Shown here one piece after another: positions 1 through 14,319 of a stretch of DNA of 64,000 nucleotides (position 1 is the stretch's first letter; each line of letters opens with the position of its first letter). The notes beneath the pieces were generated by a model. The model saw only the letters and a program-made list of their open reading frames with translations. It was not told the origin of the DNA and did no database searches. The position numbers and the translations under genes are program-made. The DNA is from Isochrysis galbana (lineage: Eukaryota > Haptophyta > Isochrysidales > Isochrysidaceae), in assembly GCA_018136815.1 (NCBI GenBank), contig CM030936.1, positions 3,206,474 to 3,270,473 on the forward strand, read 5' to 3'.

Positions 1-758
1 TGTTTTCTTGGGGGGGGAGTTTTTACGTTGGTGGAGGGTAGTACTTGTTTTGTTGGGATCGTGGCTTTTCTAAGACTGCTGTGGAGTCTACATAACCTAT
101 TGGGGTGGGCCCGTTGGGGCTCGCCCGGACCTGCGGTCCGGATCTCGTGGGGTCGGTCCGGAAGAGTACTCTACTCTACTGATTTTAGATCGGATAGCCT
201 AGCCCCCCAACCAAGAAGTCGTCGTCCCCCACTGGCCGTCCCTCCCACCCCTCTGTGTGGGTCGGCTCGCCGCCCTCCCCCGCTCCTCGCCGCCTACTCC
301 CTCTCCCCCCTCCTCCCCTCCCCCAAGCCACTTCTCTCTCCTCTTCTCTCTCTTCTTCCTCCACATCTTCCCCTCTCCCTTGCTCCCCCTCCCTCCCTCT
401 CTCCTCTCTCTCCTCTCTCTCTCTGTGCGACGTCGCCCGACGGACCGCTCGCGCGAGGCGGAGAGAGAGAGTGCGAGGGAGGAAGAGGGAGAGGGAGAGA
501 AAGACGTAGAGAGGGGGGGCGGAGGAGAGAGGGAGCGAGGTAGGGGGGGGGGGGGGGTAGGCAAGGGGAGAGCGAGTGAGCGAGAGAGCGAGAGAGCGAG
601 CGAGCGAGAGAGAGAGAGACAGAGGAGAGGCAGAGAGGGGAACCACAGTGCGTTCGCTTGGAGAGAGGGAGAGAGAGAGCCGGGCAGAAGCGGAGCGAGG
701 GAGACAGAGAAAGGAAGAGAGAGAGTCGAAGGAGTGCGGGAGTCGGAACGCGGCTGCG
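1..758 (+). promoter_or_regulatory. Upstream region and pyrimidine/purine-rich leader of the NOL6 gene
   Basis: Positions 230-425 are almost pure C and T; 450-740 are almost pure G and A, with a G run near 545. This switch from a CT tract to a GA tract directly precedes the ATG at 759. Long open frames on both strands here are low-complexity Ser/Leu/Pro or Arg/Glu translations and are not genes. Similar tracts precede LSM8, RPL7A, NHL-BTB, CXXC and the 770-aa gene, so a promoter or 5' leader role is inferred. No TATA box was recognised. Confidence 0.5.
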
Positions 759-3700
759 ATGAAGGTGAAGAAGAAGCGCTCGCTGAGCACACCGACCAAC
801 GAAGAGCTCGAGACTTTCAACCAGACCGAGCTGCTCTACAAGTCGAACCTCTTCCGGCTACAGACAGCCGAGCTGGTGCGCGAGGCGCTTCCACTGCAGA
901 GTAGCACACTCGAGCCGGCGCTGCGCTCGCTACGCACACAGATGCTCGCGCTCGAGCCGGCCGAGCTCAGTTGGCAGCGCGGCCTCAAGGATGCGCTACC
1001 ACTCGTCTCGCACGCTGAGCTCTCGCAACTCGAGCTCGTCAACCCCAAGATGAGCCTCAGCTGGCAGCCGCCCGAGCATGTTGAGATTGTGGGTTCATAC
1101 TTGCTCCGCACAGTTGTGCGGCCGACGCTCAACGTCGACGTCGCCGTCCGCATCCCCCAGACGTGCCTGCTCCACAAGGACTACCTGGACCATCGATACG
1201 TCGATAAGCGCATGATGTACCTTACCTACCTCGGCGCTCAGCTGGCGAGGTCCAGCTCGGCTGAGAGCTCAGAAGATGAGATGCGTCTCAGCTTCGTGTG
1301 GTTGCCCCATCTTCAGGACAGGCGTTGGCCTGTGCTTCAAATCACGCTGCCCGGCGTGGCTGGTGGATGGGCAGTCCGCCTGATTCCGAGCCTCGCCGTG
1401 GGCGCGATGGCGCCCGGAAAACTCCTGCCGCACCGGGTGAATCTGCGCGACCGCCAGGTGGACTCGGCAGGACACGGCTTCGACGAGGACGGCACGAGTG
1501 GCGATGCGATCCTGGGGGCTGTTTCTCCCGAGTACAACAACCGTTTAGCTTTAGAGTCTGCCTACGGACCCGCTCTGCGCCTGTTGCACGCCGCGTACTC
1601 TGCCGACGCCGATGGCACCCTCCGCGAGGCGACAATCATGCTCAAGGTCTGGCTTCGTCAGCGGTCTATCGACCAAGCCGGGGGGCTATGTGGATTCCAG
1701 CTCTCTCTGTTGCTTGTGCATCTGCTGGCTCAGCGCGTGCTTTCATATTCCATGGGCGCATACCACATCTTTCGCGTCGTGCTCACCCACCTCTCAAAAG
1801 CTAGCCTGGAGTCGTCGGTGATCGTGCTGCCATTACCACCGGAATCCAAGGAGCAAGGAATGGGGCCGGTTGGCATCAAGTCAGCCACAAGTGAACAGCA
1901 AGCCGAGCGTACCGCCGCTGCCGCCCAGCGATTTGGCCGCTACTTTGTGTGGGTGATGACCGATAGCGAGCTCTCCGTCAACTTTGGCTCGGGCGTGACA
2001 CGCGGCGCTTTGCGCGAACTCCGCGCTTGCGCCCTGCGCTCCATCGTAGCCATCGACTCGGTTGTGCTAGACGATGCCATATCTTTTGCCGAGCTCTTCA
2101 CTTGCCCGCAACATCCGTCGCTTCGGTACGATGCAATCTTCTCTTTCGAAATCCCCAATGCCGACGGTGTAGCGGCTGCCCATCTCGCGGCAAGGGCGGC
2201 CCATGCGACGAAAGCGGCAGCGGCTGCTTCGAGGGCATCAAGCGACAATGCCGTCGCCGCCGAATCTGGAGATGCTAGCATCTCCCCTTCGAGCGAGGAT
2301 GCAAGTGAGGCTCCGACGTCTGAAGGCGTCGTGTCCTCAATGACCGTAGCTGCAGAGGCCGTGCTTGGTGCAGGCCTCGCTCGCCGGGCACGTCTGGTCC
2401 GTTGCTGGCACGAAGCGCTAGCCGAGGAACCGCTTCGCCTGATCGGCTCGCGCAGCGACGGCGGTGCTCGCGCGGACCTCACCAGTCGCATACATGTTGG
2501 TGTGCACTTCGAGCCAGCCCTCATTTCAGGCCTGGTTGATCGAGGACCGGTCCCGGGCGGTGCCGCCGCTACCGCGTGGTTGGAATTGTGGGGAGACAAA
2601 TCAGAAACGCGGCGCTTCCGCGACGGCGCCGTAGTCCATGCTGTTGTCTGGTCGGCCGACGAGACCAGTCGCCACCTCGTTCCTGCTCAAGTAGTTCGTT
2701 ACTTGCTGACTCGCCACCTGTTAGTCGAGCGAGTCGCCACTTCCCTCGCAGCCGTAGATGAGGCATTGCTTCATCATGCCGGAGCCGGGAAGAACGTGCT
2801 ATCAGGTGGGTCAATATGCGGTGAGCTGGCGGCGGCACGCGAACGTGAGCCAATGGAAGTTTACTTGCGCCAAGACCAATTAGATCCCCCACCTGGAGGC
2901 CAGCTGGCCCTATCCAATGCATTGATGGCATGCTCACCTCTTGCCATCCATCTGTAGGGACATGGACCTCCGCTGCGGGCAGGTATGTCGCTGCGTACGA
3001 GAAGCTCGCTTTCGCAATCCGGAAGCTCGAGGGGCTTCCACTGGCCATTTCGTCCATTCAGCCCATGGGAGCCGTCTTCGCACATTGTGAGGAATTTCCG
3101 CCTACCGCTGCCGAGGCGGAAGCCGCTGTGGCTTGCTCTACTGGGGTGGGAGGCTCAACTAGCGACTCGGCGGTGGCTAGATTTGTTGTGCAGTTCGAGT
3201 CCTCGGGCCGGTGGCCGGACGACCTTGAAGCCGTCGCGGCCCTGAAGACCGCGTTCTACCTCAAGCTCGCAGATTTGCTAGAGGCGCAAGCAGCTCCTAT
3301 TCGTTGCGAGCCGCGGCGTGGCGGCCTTGTGGTTCTTGTGGATGGCTTGCCCTTGTTGGGCACGATCATGCACCGCAAGGAGGAAAAGCTACTCACCGAA
3401 TCCGGCGACGCTGCCGGTGCTGTTGCACTTGCCCTCGCTTCATCGGCTGGGGTCGCGCACACTGCTGCGATGCACGTGATTGCGTCGAAGAACGCTGCAT
3501 TCGGCCCCACGGCCCGTCTGGTCAAGCGCTGGCTCCACTGCCAGCTATGCTCAGGGACCTTCCGACCACAGCTTGTCGAACTCCTTGTGGCCTATCTATT
3601 CTCTCCAGCCGCCATTCGGCCGCCCGGGTCGGCATTCGTAGGTTTCTTGCGCTTCTTGGCCCTACTTTCCTCGCACGACTTCGCGCAAGAGCCTCTTATC

Positions 3701-4522
3701 GTACAACTTGCCGAGGAGCTTAGCTCCGATGTGCGAGCGACGGCACAACGAGTGTTCTCCGCCACGAGGGAAGCGCACGCTACCGCAAGTTCAGCCATCT
3801 GGGTGGCTACGGAGAAAGAACCAGAGGGGTCGGTTTGGTGCATCGATGGTCCTTCCGTTGAACTCGTCCGACGCGCTCAACGGCTCGCAGCCTCGGCATT
3901 GAGCCAGTTGCAGCAAGCAACGAGCCATGCGACAATAGCCTCCTCACGTTTAGTGGGATCGACGAGTTTGGGAAGCAACCTCGCCACCGACGAGGATATC
4001 TCAGCGAAAGCTATGCGTGTATTCATGCCGCCATGGCAAGAATTCGATGTGCTACTCCATCTCGACGAGTCCCAAGTGCCACACGGAGAGTTGCGCCTAG
4101 CGACCAAGGACTCCCGCCTACCCGTCGCAACAAGTCGCAAGTACGCGAATCTCCGTCCCTCGCCCGATGCCGTCACCGTATTGGTAAGATCGTTGCGTGA
4201 GGCATACGATCCTCTGGCGCTCTTCTTCTACGACGTCCACGGGGGCGACACGATCGCCGTCAAGTGGAAGCCCCAAGCCTTCTTGCCGCGTGCGTTTCGG
4301 CCGGACACCGATGTGGCAAGTATTGTTGTCCAAAGGGTGATGGCCAAGCAACAAACGCCAAAAAGCACTTCCAATCGTAAGGGAGGCTTTGGTGAGGCTG
4401 GCTGGCTCTTGCCAAACGTGCCCGAAATTCTGGAGGAGATGCGCGAACTTGGCGCTGGAATCATCATTCAACTGAGCCTTCCATCCGGCGGGTCGCAGCA
4501 TATCGCTCATGCCCTCAAGTGA
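759..4522 (+). CDS. NOL6: Nucleolar protein 6 (Nrap/UTP22 family), two exons
   Basis: Modelled as join(759..2820, 2958..4522), 1208 aa, close to human NOL6 and yeast Utp22. The family is a catalytically dead nucleotidyltransferase-like scaffold in the small-subunit processome, acting in the nucleolus in 18S rRNA maturation. The N-terminus has the family pattern ELYKSNLFRLQ followed by EL; the middle has an atypical nucleotidyltransferase-like segment (VEIVGSYLLRT) and MLKVWLRQR; after the intron comes the Nrap signature LEGLPLAISSIQP. The ATG at 759 is preferred because upstream codons are Arg/Glu-rich leader sequence. The intron 2821-2957 (GTGAGC...CTGTAG) restores frame with phase 1; a donor at 2806 is also in phase and would remove five residues. 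The last codons lie inside a 97-bp tandem duplication. The tail faces the tail of the beta-glucosidase gene. Confidence 0.9.
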
Positions 4523-4658
4523 TGATGGTGCTGTGCAAGGCTCGATTTGATTGCAAATGATAATGGTGTACCACCTATCATCCGGCGGGTCGCAGGATAT
4601 CGCCGATGCCCTCAAATGCATTGTGCTGTGCAGGGCACGATTTGATTGCAAATGATGA
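4483..4658. repeat. 97-bp-period tandem duplication over the NOL6 stop codon
   Basis: The segment at 4483-4561, starting ATCCGGCGGGTCGCAG, recurs at 4580-4658 with a few substitutions. The first copy holds the last ~13 codons and the TGA; in the second copy the stop is changed (CTCAAGTGA to CTCAAATGC). Only the first copy is translated. Confidence 0.85.
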
Positions 4659-5264
4659 TAACATATCGTTTGCCGTCTTTACGCTACGATGCCTCGCCCG
4701 CACATAAACCGGGCTTGTCAGCTAACGGCACGCGCCTTCGATGATGTGACGCGCCAAAGAGTCTATCCCGGTGCGCGATTGACAACAATAAAAAGGGCTC
4801 GCTCGTGGCGTTGTTCCTTTTGTGCCGTTGCACGCGTTCACATCTTGGTACCATTGCCGCCTCATCGTGGGCTTAGTGCACACAGTGGTGTGCGGCACGA
4901 TAGGCAACCACTTCTAGCTGAGTATCGAGTATGGCGCACGGCGCACGTGCATGCCGACTGTTGTATTACACCTCATACCGATACGAATTGCTGCTGGTGC
5001 GGGTTGCATCTATATTTTAATGACCCCACAACGCGTTCCGCTTCCGGCGTAAGCTATTGTTGCAAACCACAACTCTCACTGTATGTTGGTCCCAGACGAT
5101 GTTCCAATGATTCCATGCGCACGCACGGCGAACGGTGTCTATCCCCGCGCGGGGAGCCTTATCTGAAGACTGAAGACTGAAGAATCTTTTAATGTTCTTA
5201 CCGCACTCGCGGCGAATGGGACGACTACCTACTACACGTAGCACGCAGCATACTTTCTACACAA

Positions 5265-5430
5265 CTATCTTTAAAAAGATAGGATCATGGAGCGCGCGTC
5301 GCTCCCCTCCTCCCCTGCCGTCACCCCCGCCGCGCCGGCCGATCGGGCCGCGACCACTGCCGCGCCGCCGAAGCGCGCGCGAGCCACCCCCGAAGCCGAG
5401 TGGAGGCTGGGGCGCTGGGGCTGAGCTCCA
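5265..5430 (+). repeat. Hairpin-leader repeat, copy with short MERA reading frame
   Basis: An 18-nt hairpin CTATCTTTAAAAAGATAG (5265-5282, 8-bp stem) is followed by GATC and an ATG at 5287 opening with codons for M-E-R-A. The frame closes with TGA after 46 codons. The same arrangement of hairpin, G(G)GTC and ATGGAGCGCG recurs at 20954, 49919 (minus) and 57133. The stem differs from the 49.9-kb copy by compensatory changes. Confidence 0.7.
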
Positions 5431-5610
5431 GGCCTCTCCTGCCTCTCCCTCGCTGGCCTCGCTGGCCCTGGGTGCCCTCCTGGCGGCTCAGGTGGTCTGT
5501 GGCTCAGTGGTGAAGGGGGGGGGTCAGTACGATGGGGGGCCAATTCAGGCGAGTGCGTGCGGCGCGCGGCGCGCGCCCGGCGAGGATCTGATCACTGATC
5601 CGATTTGATG

Positions 5611-5735
5611 TCAGCTCAGCCCCTGCCAGCAGGCTAGGGGCTGAGGTTGAGTGTGCAGGCCCACGCCCAGGGGGTTTCTGCGATGGAGGAAGGGGGGAAC
5701 GAGGCCCCCATGACCCTATCAGCTTTACTGATAGT
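5611..5735 (-). repeat. Hairpin-leader repeat, copy with MGAS reading frame
   Basis: On the minus strand the hairpin CTATCAGTAAAGCTGATAG (5716-5734) is followed by GGTC and ATG (5711-5709) opening M-G-A-S, then a short Pro/Ser-rich frame. The downstream part, with a CAGCCCCTGCC-type palindromic block, is a diverged match to modules at 20739-20865 and 47082-47219. Confidence 0.65.
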
Positions 5736-6239
5736 TGTCTCTCCGCCCTCCAGCGCCCGATCCCTTCCCCGTTCCATTAGTCTTTCCCCTTGCGTTCCTA
5801 GAGGCTTCCCGCGCCCATCCCCGTCCGTCGTTTACATTGTTTCCTCGTCTTTTGTTTCTTCGCGCTCTCGCTCGGAAGCACCCCTCGTGCCAGCCCTCGT
5901 GTGCCTTTCCTCGCCTTGTCCGACATCATGCCCGCAGACCCTGTGCCCACGCCATGTAACAAGACTCTACAGAGCACCTCCATGCCAACATCACCCCCTC
6001 CTTTCCCCACCACTCACCACTTTGCCTAAGCCCAAGCACAAACATCAGATGCACAAAGCTTCACATGCTTCCCCTCTCCACTCCCATTCTCCCACTCACA
6101 TGCAGTAGTACCACTACCAATGACGGCGAGATACTAGTACTCTTGCTATTACTTCGCACCAGCTAGCTACACGGGCGAGCTATTATGACCGTGAGACAAA
6201 GCACACGCTATGGGCACTAGCCAACTTGTTGGCCCGCTT

Positions 6240-9025
<2,786 letters not shown>

Positions 9026-9636
9026 TGGCCCTTGGTTCTCCCTCCCCCTCTCCCCCTCTCCCCCGCTCTCCCTCTTCCCCCCTCTCTCTTTCCCTCTTTC
9101 CCTCTCACCCTCTCTCCCTCCCCCCCCTTCCTCCGCCGCTCCCTCGGTGCTGCCGCCGTCCCGCCCGCTCAGAGGCGGAGCACATTCTTTTGTAGTACGG
9201 ATTCGTAGAGCTAGTTCGCTCGATCTCAGTTCTACGATTTTTTCTTTTGTAGGAGTAGTTTTCTACACACCACTCCGCTTGGCGCTTGGTTGTTCGTGGA
9301 GGGGTGGGATGGGGGAGTTTTATTTTCCTTCTGCTCTTTCCTCCGACCAAACTATTCCCCTCTCGGCCCACCACGCGGACAGCAGCGACCGCGAGACCCG
9401 CCTGCAGGTGGGGCTGCTGGCTGCGCGCTTTGCTCTCCACTCCCTCTCTCCTCCCTCTCGCTCTCGCTCGCGCGGGTGACGAAGCGGCGCGTGCGCACGA
9501 CTTGGGCGTCCAGCGTGGCTGCGAGCCGTTCCTGCGCTCAGCGCAGAAACTTCGCCACGGCGAGACGCCACTGGAGCGCAGCACCCTGTCTGACGACGCT
9601 GCGCCCCCTCCCTTGTCTCTCCCTGCCCGCGCAGTT
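9026..9636. promoter_or_regulatory. Divergent promoter between beta-glucosidase and RPL7A
   Basis: The two genes start 611 bp apart on opposite strands. Positions 9039-9138 are nearly pure CT on the plus strand, the same strand bias as upstream of other genes. A sense open frame continues from 9286 through the RPL7A start, but its upstream part is low-complexity. No discrete binding site was recognised. Confidence 0.5.
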
Positions 9637-10806
9637 ATGCCGAAGCCTACTAAGTCGAAGAAGACGCCACCACCGGCACCCTACTCTGACGGCAAGAAGA
9701 AGGCTGAGGAGATCCCCTCTGGCCCGGTTTTCGAGCCAAAGAAGAAGAACTTCTCGATTGGCGGCGACATTCAGCCGAAGCGTGACCTTAGCCGCTATGT
9801 GCGTTGGCCCAAGTATGTGCGGATCCAGCGTCAGCGTAAGATCCTCTACGAGCGCCTGAAGGTGCCACCGTCGATCAACCAGTTCAACAACTGCCTCGAT
9901 AAGAACGTGCAAATCAACATGTTCAAGCTGCTGCACAAATACCGTCCTGAGTCAAAGGCAGAGAAGAAGGAGCGCTTGCAGGGTATGGCAGAGAAGAAGG
10001 AGGCGGGTGTCGAGGACGAGTCGAAGAAGCCTATCTTCCTCAAGTGCGGTATCAACCACATTGCGAAGCTGTGCGAGCAGAAGAAGGCGCAGCTGGTCGT
10101 CATCGCTGCTGATGTTGACCCGATTGAGGTATGCGTGCCTTGCCTCTCATTCTGCCCCCCGCTGGCTCTTAGGGTCTACTTTGCCGACAGTGCGCTTCCA
10201 GGGTCTAGTTGCATAGGGCTTAGCCCAAGTCGAGTGTCTCGGTTTTTGGGGGCAGTTGCACAGAGCCTAGCTCCCGCCTCTTAGGAGGACCACGAGTCAG
10301 ATGCACAATAACAGGCCTCGGCAGCTTCTTGGATCTCTTGGGGGTTAGTTGCACAGAGCCTAACCCCCAGTTCATGACGTGTATGCTCGCAGCTTGTTCT
10401 CTGGCTGCCGGCAGTCTGCCGGAAGATGGACATCCCCTACTGCATCGTGAAGTCCAAGTCACGTCTTGGCGCGCTGGTCCATCAAAAAACCGCCACTGCT
10501 GTCGCCCTCACTGCGGTCCGCCCTGAGGTGTGCTGCCCAGTCGTGCCCAGCCTCAGGTGCCACGTCGATCAATAAGCAACCTATCCCCCCCAATAGATAC
10601 CGATTCTCCCTATTTGCTTCTCGTTTGCTCAGGATCGCCACGATTTCAGCCAAATTGTGACTGCCGTGCGCCAGCAGTACAATGAGAATGCCAAGCAAAT
10701 TGAGCGCACTTGGGGCGGTGGCATCATGGGCGTCAAGTCGCGGGCAGCGACGGAAAAGCTCGAGCGTGCGATCGCTAAGGAGGCGGCGAAGAAGGCGATG
10801 ATGTAA
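9637..10806 (+). CDS. RPL7A: 60S ribosomal protein L7a (eL8), three exons
   Basis: Modelled as join(9637..10128, 10393..10527, 10633..10806), 266 aa, the same length as the human protein. It is a structural component of the cytosolic 60S subunit. The N-terminal half has the lysine-rich tail and the eL8 core [19 protein letters not shown]; the L7Ae RNA-binding domain spans the exon 1/2 junction (AADVDPIE then [19 protein letters not shown]), followed by KSRLGALVH. Both introns are phase 0: 10129-10392 (GTATGC...CAG) and 10528-10632 (GTGTGC...CAG). The ATG at 9637 matches the usual MPK start. Intron 1 contains three imperfect copies of a short repeat, listed separately. Confidence 0.96.
10201..10370 (+). 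repeat. Three imperfect hairpin-like repeats inside RPL7A intron 1
   Basis: The core AGTTGCAYAGRGCYTAG occurs near 10206, 10255 and 10349. The third copy is flanked by GGGGGTTAG and CTAACCCCC, giving a 9-bp stem around TTGCACAGAGC; the first two have weaker arms. The last copy ends just before the second half of the intron. Confidence 0.6.
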
Positions 10807-11597
10807 ACGCCACCTATTGGCATGTGGCAGGCGGTCACCCCTGCCGAGTGGGGCGAGCATCGGTAGGTTCGAGTCTCTCGACAACAGTGTCGTTGCGTGT
10901 TGTGTTGTCATGTATGTGATGCTGTTGCTGATGGGCTGCGGCTGCGACGCGCAGCAGTCTTAATACACGTTACCGCCACTGTTTAACATTTTTCAAATCA
11001 TATATATTCTCTTGGGCAGCATGGGCAAGGTAAATCTTTGTTGGTGTTTAACATTTTGCATTTTTCACAATCATACTAATACTAGTAAATATAAATATAA
11101 AAACTTCTTAATATTCACGCCGCGCGCGCGACTCTGTGACATTTCCCTGATAGCCGCGCCCGCGTCCCTTATCCCTCCCTCTCACTCGCCTTGCGGCTCG
11201 TCCCCTCGTGCTCTACTTAGGGGCTCAGTGTTCGGGGTTTCCAGTGGCAGGCGGCGTGTACCGATCCCCGATGGTCGATTTCTCGGCCTTCTCTCGCTCC
11301 ATCGGACGGTCGGTTTCTCTTGTGGTTCTTGTGGGTGTGAACACGTGAAGAGTGGGTATGGAGTTGTTTTGCGTATTGAGCCTGCGACGTGGGGTCGTGG
11401 GGGGTGCGGGGTACGGCGTTTGTTAGGGGGTTAAGCTAGCCTTTCCGCTATGTCGAGTGCTTGTGCCACCAAGGTCAAGTTCGTGTTCATTGCGAGGGCT
11501 CCTTTGGCGTTCACTTTGAAGATCGGGGCGCTAAGTTCCCGTGCGTCCTTAATCTTTGGCCTTCTGCCTCGGGAGGCTTGTTTTGTACGCGCTGGCG
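10807..11597. other. RPL7A 3' region and unassigned intergenic DNA
   Basis: This holds the downstream flank of RPL7A and an AT-richer patch at 10980-11120. I see no gene; the open frames here have no recognisable composition or motif. It ends at the terminus of the inverted gypsy remnant. Confidence 0.4.
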
Positions 11598-13353
11598 TGA
11601 CGAATTGGGAAGGCCCATAGGGCCTGAGGGCAATGAGGAAGGAGGCATGCCGGCGGCAGGCGCGGCTGAGGAGACCACTTCGGAGGTGCTGACGGGCTGA
11701 AGCCCGTCAGCAGAGGAAGGCGGGCAGGCGGGCTTGGGCGAGGGCGAGGACGGCGGCGAGAGCGACATCGAGCGAGTGGCGAGAGGCGAGGGCGAGTGTG
11801 AGGAGGGCTGTGATGGATGGCAGGGGCTGGCGAGGAGAGGCGAGGCTGTAGGGTATGAGTGTTACGAGAGCGAGAGCGACGAGAGCGAGAGCGACGGATG
11901 ACGACTGACGACAGGACGACGGACAAAGACACCCAGGAAAACACTCCGACTCTCGCCCCACGACTTTCTCACATAACTCGACTAAAATCAAACCCAAACA
12001 CTCCGGCCAGACGACGACGGACGACGATCAGAAGACGATCTGTCGGCGATCCCGTCTGGAAGGGGAATCGCACCATAACGGAAACGAGGGGCAATCCTGC
12101 CGCACAGGATTCCAAAAGACCTACCGAATAAGACAAGAGAGATGCGGTGTGCCTAAGGGGGAGATGCGAAGAGATTGCAAATTAAACCTGATTGCAATCA
12201 CTGAAGTAGATAGAGAAACGCGGGGAAGATAGCGAATTAAATAAACCTATTGCGAGGCGCCTAGGAGGGAGAAAGGTGGGGAAACTTCCTTCTCTTCGAG
12301 GGAAAGCGAGAGGGCGCTCCACAACCCAAGATCCTATGCATCCAAGCGAAGCTTTTGACCGAGAACGAGAACGAGAGAATTATAACGATAATACCGAACG
12401 ACGAAGAGAAGCCTAACGAGTGTCGATTCGCGAATGCGACACCCCCCTGCTAGGATCGAGCGTCCCGCGAGGAAAGAAGAGAACCTAACGGATATCGGAG
12501 AGCTCCGAACAAGCCACGAGAAAGGCAGAAGAGCAATCCTGAACGAGACCGAATGAGCGAAGAGCGAAGAGCGAATAAATCCGAAGAGCGAATGAAACAA
12601 TAAATCCGAATGGATGGAGAGCCGCGCGCCAAACGCCGAACCAAGACGGAAGACGTGATGAGCGACGCACCGAGAAGTTACGAACAATCGAGGACCGATG
12701 AGAACGCGGAACGACGAGAATCGAGAATCGAGAGCGAGAAACGAAGAACGATAAGAACATAAGAACGCGGAACGACGAGAATCGAGAATCGAAGAACGAA
12801 CGACGAACGACGAACGACGAACTATAAGAATAGTGCGCGACGGTCGAAGAGACAGGGGGTACCACACCCGTCCGGACGATAAGGTGTAGAATCGGCGGCC
12901 GGCGAGGCAGACCGCAGGACTCAACGCTGCAACCCATCCCCTTCCCTCTTTTACGAGAGTTTTATTTACCTGGATGTTTGGGCGGTGTGGCGGCACCCAA
13001 GTTACAACGCGGCGTCCCCTGTGCTCCAAGATATCAAAAGTCGAGCGACCAACGGCGAAAGGCGGCGAGATAGTACGATAGCGTCGAGCACGTTACGCGC
13101 GAGCTAAACGACGAGGTACGGGGGTCTCCTGACAGAGCGCAGCGAAAGGGGAGGGAGATCCATCCTCCGTGGTCGAAAGTGGGGGGGAGCCATACCTCTC
13201 TTCCCGCGGGGGGAACTATTCGGCGGCCGCGGGGGAGAAATTCGGCGACCGCGGGGGGAAATTCAGCGACCGCGGGGGGAACTGGAAAAGAATTCCCGTA
13301 CGTTCCCGTACCCCGATCAAACGTAAACGACGGCGTTGAGAGATATCGGAGGG
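11598..13353 (-). mobile_element. 5'-truncated Ty3/gypsy element: 3' untranslated region plus LTR
   Basis: On the minus strand 13353-12442 matches the 3' untranslated part of the intact element at 32033-32978, including GCGG-rich short repeats near 13210-13290 and the polypurine tract AGCAGGGGGG next to the LTR. The LTR starts TGTCGCATTC at 12441 and ends ATTCGTCA at 11598, 844 bp against 1118 bp in the intact element, so it carries net deletions. The LTR hairpin GCTGACGGGC/GCCCGTCAGC is kept at 11688-11711. No coding part remains. Confidence 0.85.
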
Positions 13354-14319
13354 GGCTTCTTCGGACTTCGGTCCGCTGCGATGGCGCCCCGGAGAGGGGT
13401 GTCCGATGGGCCACCGGCCAGGGCTCCTCTGGAAGGCAGGCCAGAGGGGTCGAGATGGCCGGGCCTGTACCGGCATGGGTGCGCTGCCCACTTCCACCGC
13501 GGCCCAGGTGGGGCCCATCGCGTTGGCGATCGTCCAGGGGCCGGCAAATGCCGGCCTCTCGCTGTACGAGACGCCCTCGTCAGCACGCCAGCTGGTGTGG
13601 GGGGGCAGCAATTCGTTGTGAGGGCTCTTTTTTGGCGTCAGGCCTCGGCTCCTGGTCTAAGGTGACCGCAGGCGCCGCGGAAGCACCCGCGCGCGGGCGC
13701 CATGTCCCCCCACTGCAGGTCGCGTTGCCAGCGCTCGAAAGGGCCTCTGGGGCCCGACTTCAGTAGGCCATAGCGAGCGTAATTTCGTCGCTCGCGGGTA
13801 GATCCCTGCGGCAAAGTAGTAGGGAATGCCGAGTAGGGCCCCAATCCACTGGGTCGAGTGTCTTAGGTGCCCTGTGAGTCTGCATGTGTGAATCTGCCCG
13901 TGGGTCGTTGAACGTCAATGACCGTAGTCTTCAACATTCGTATACAAAAAATCGCTTTTCGCGTTCGAGTTTTTCGGTTTCAAGCTGGGGATCTATTAGA
14001 TAGCGACTGTTTTAGGTGTCTGGGCACAATAAAAAATTCTAGGATGCTAATATGACGTAGTTCCAACACTGCGAAGTCGTTGTCTTTAAAGCTACCGGTA
14101 GTCTTCGTTGCGCCCCTTCTACCGCATTGGCTACCGGTTTCTTATCGGACGGATCGGAGCCGGCACTGGATGAGCCTAGGCGCTCCTTGACGGCGCCGAT
14201 CCGGCAAGGCTGGCGGCAGCGAAGGCAGCGTTGGCAGTTGTCGTGCAGGATCAGCATGAGCTGTATCAAATGGCCATCACCGGCGGCGGTGGCGGCGGCT
14301 TACGGCCGCCTTCACCGCG
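13354..14319. other. Unassigned region next to the gypsy remnant
   Basis: GC-rich DNA with overlapping short frames on both strands at 13380-13840 and AT-richer DNA at 13900-14040. I recognise no gene. Confidence 0.35.

Larger units (their letters stand above)
4659..6239. other. Intergenic region between convergent genes
   Basis: No gene is supported between the NOL6 and beta-glucosidase tails. Open frames at 4689-5180 and 5647-6108 look like random translation and match nothing I know. Two copies of the hairpin-leader repeat lie inside, at 5265-5430 and 5611-5735, listed separately. The remainder is unassigned. Confidence 0.5.

Noticed and set aside
185-820. Overlapping long open frames on both strands before NOL6
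   Set aside because: They are low-complexity translations of CT/GA tracts (Ser/Leu/Pro or Arg/Glu runs) with no domain.
4689-5180. 163-codon frame after NOL6
   Set aside because: Composition is random, there is no motif, and overlapping frames exist on the other strand.
11012-11434. 140-codon frame downstream of RPL7A
   Set aside because: No similarity to any family I know and no splice or promoter context; likely chance.
12334-13029. 231-codon minus-strand frame, Arg/Ser/Phe-rich
   Set aside because: It is the 3' untranslated region of the inverted gypsy remnant; the intact element has its Pol stop before this region.
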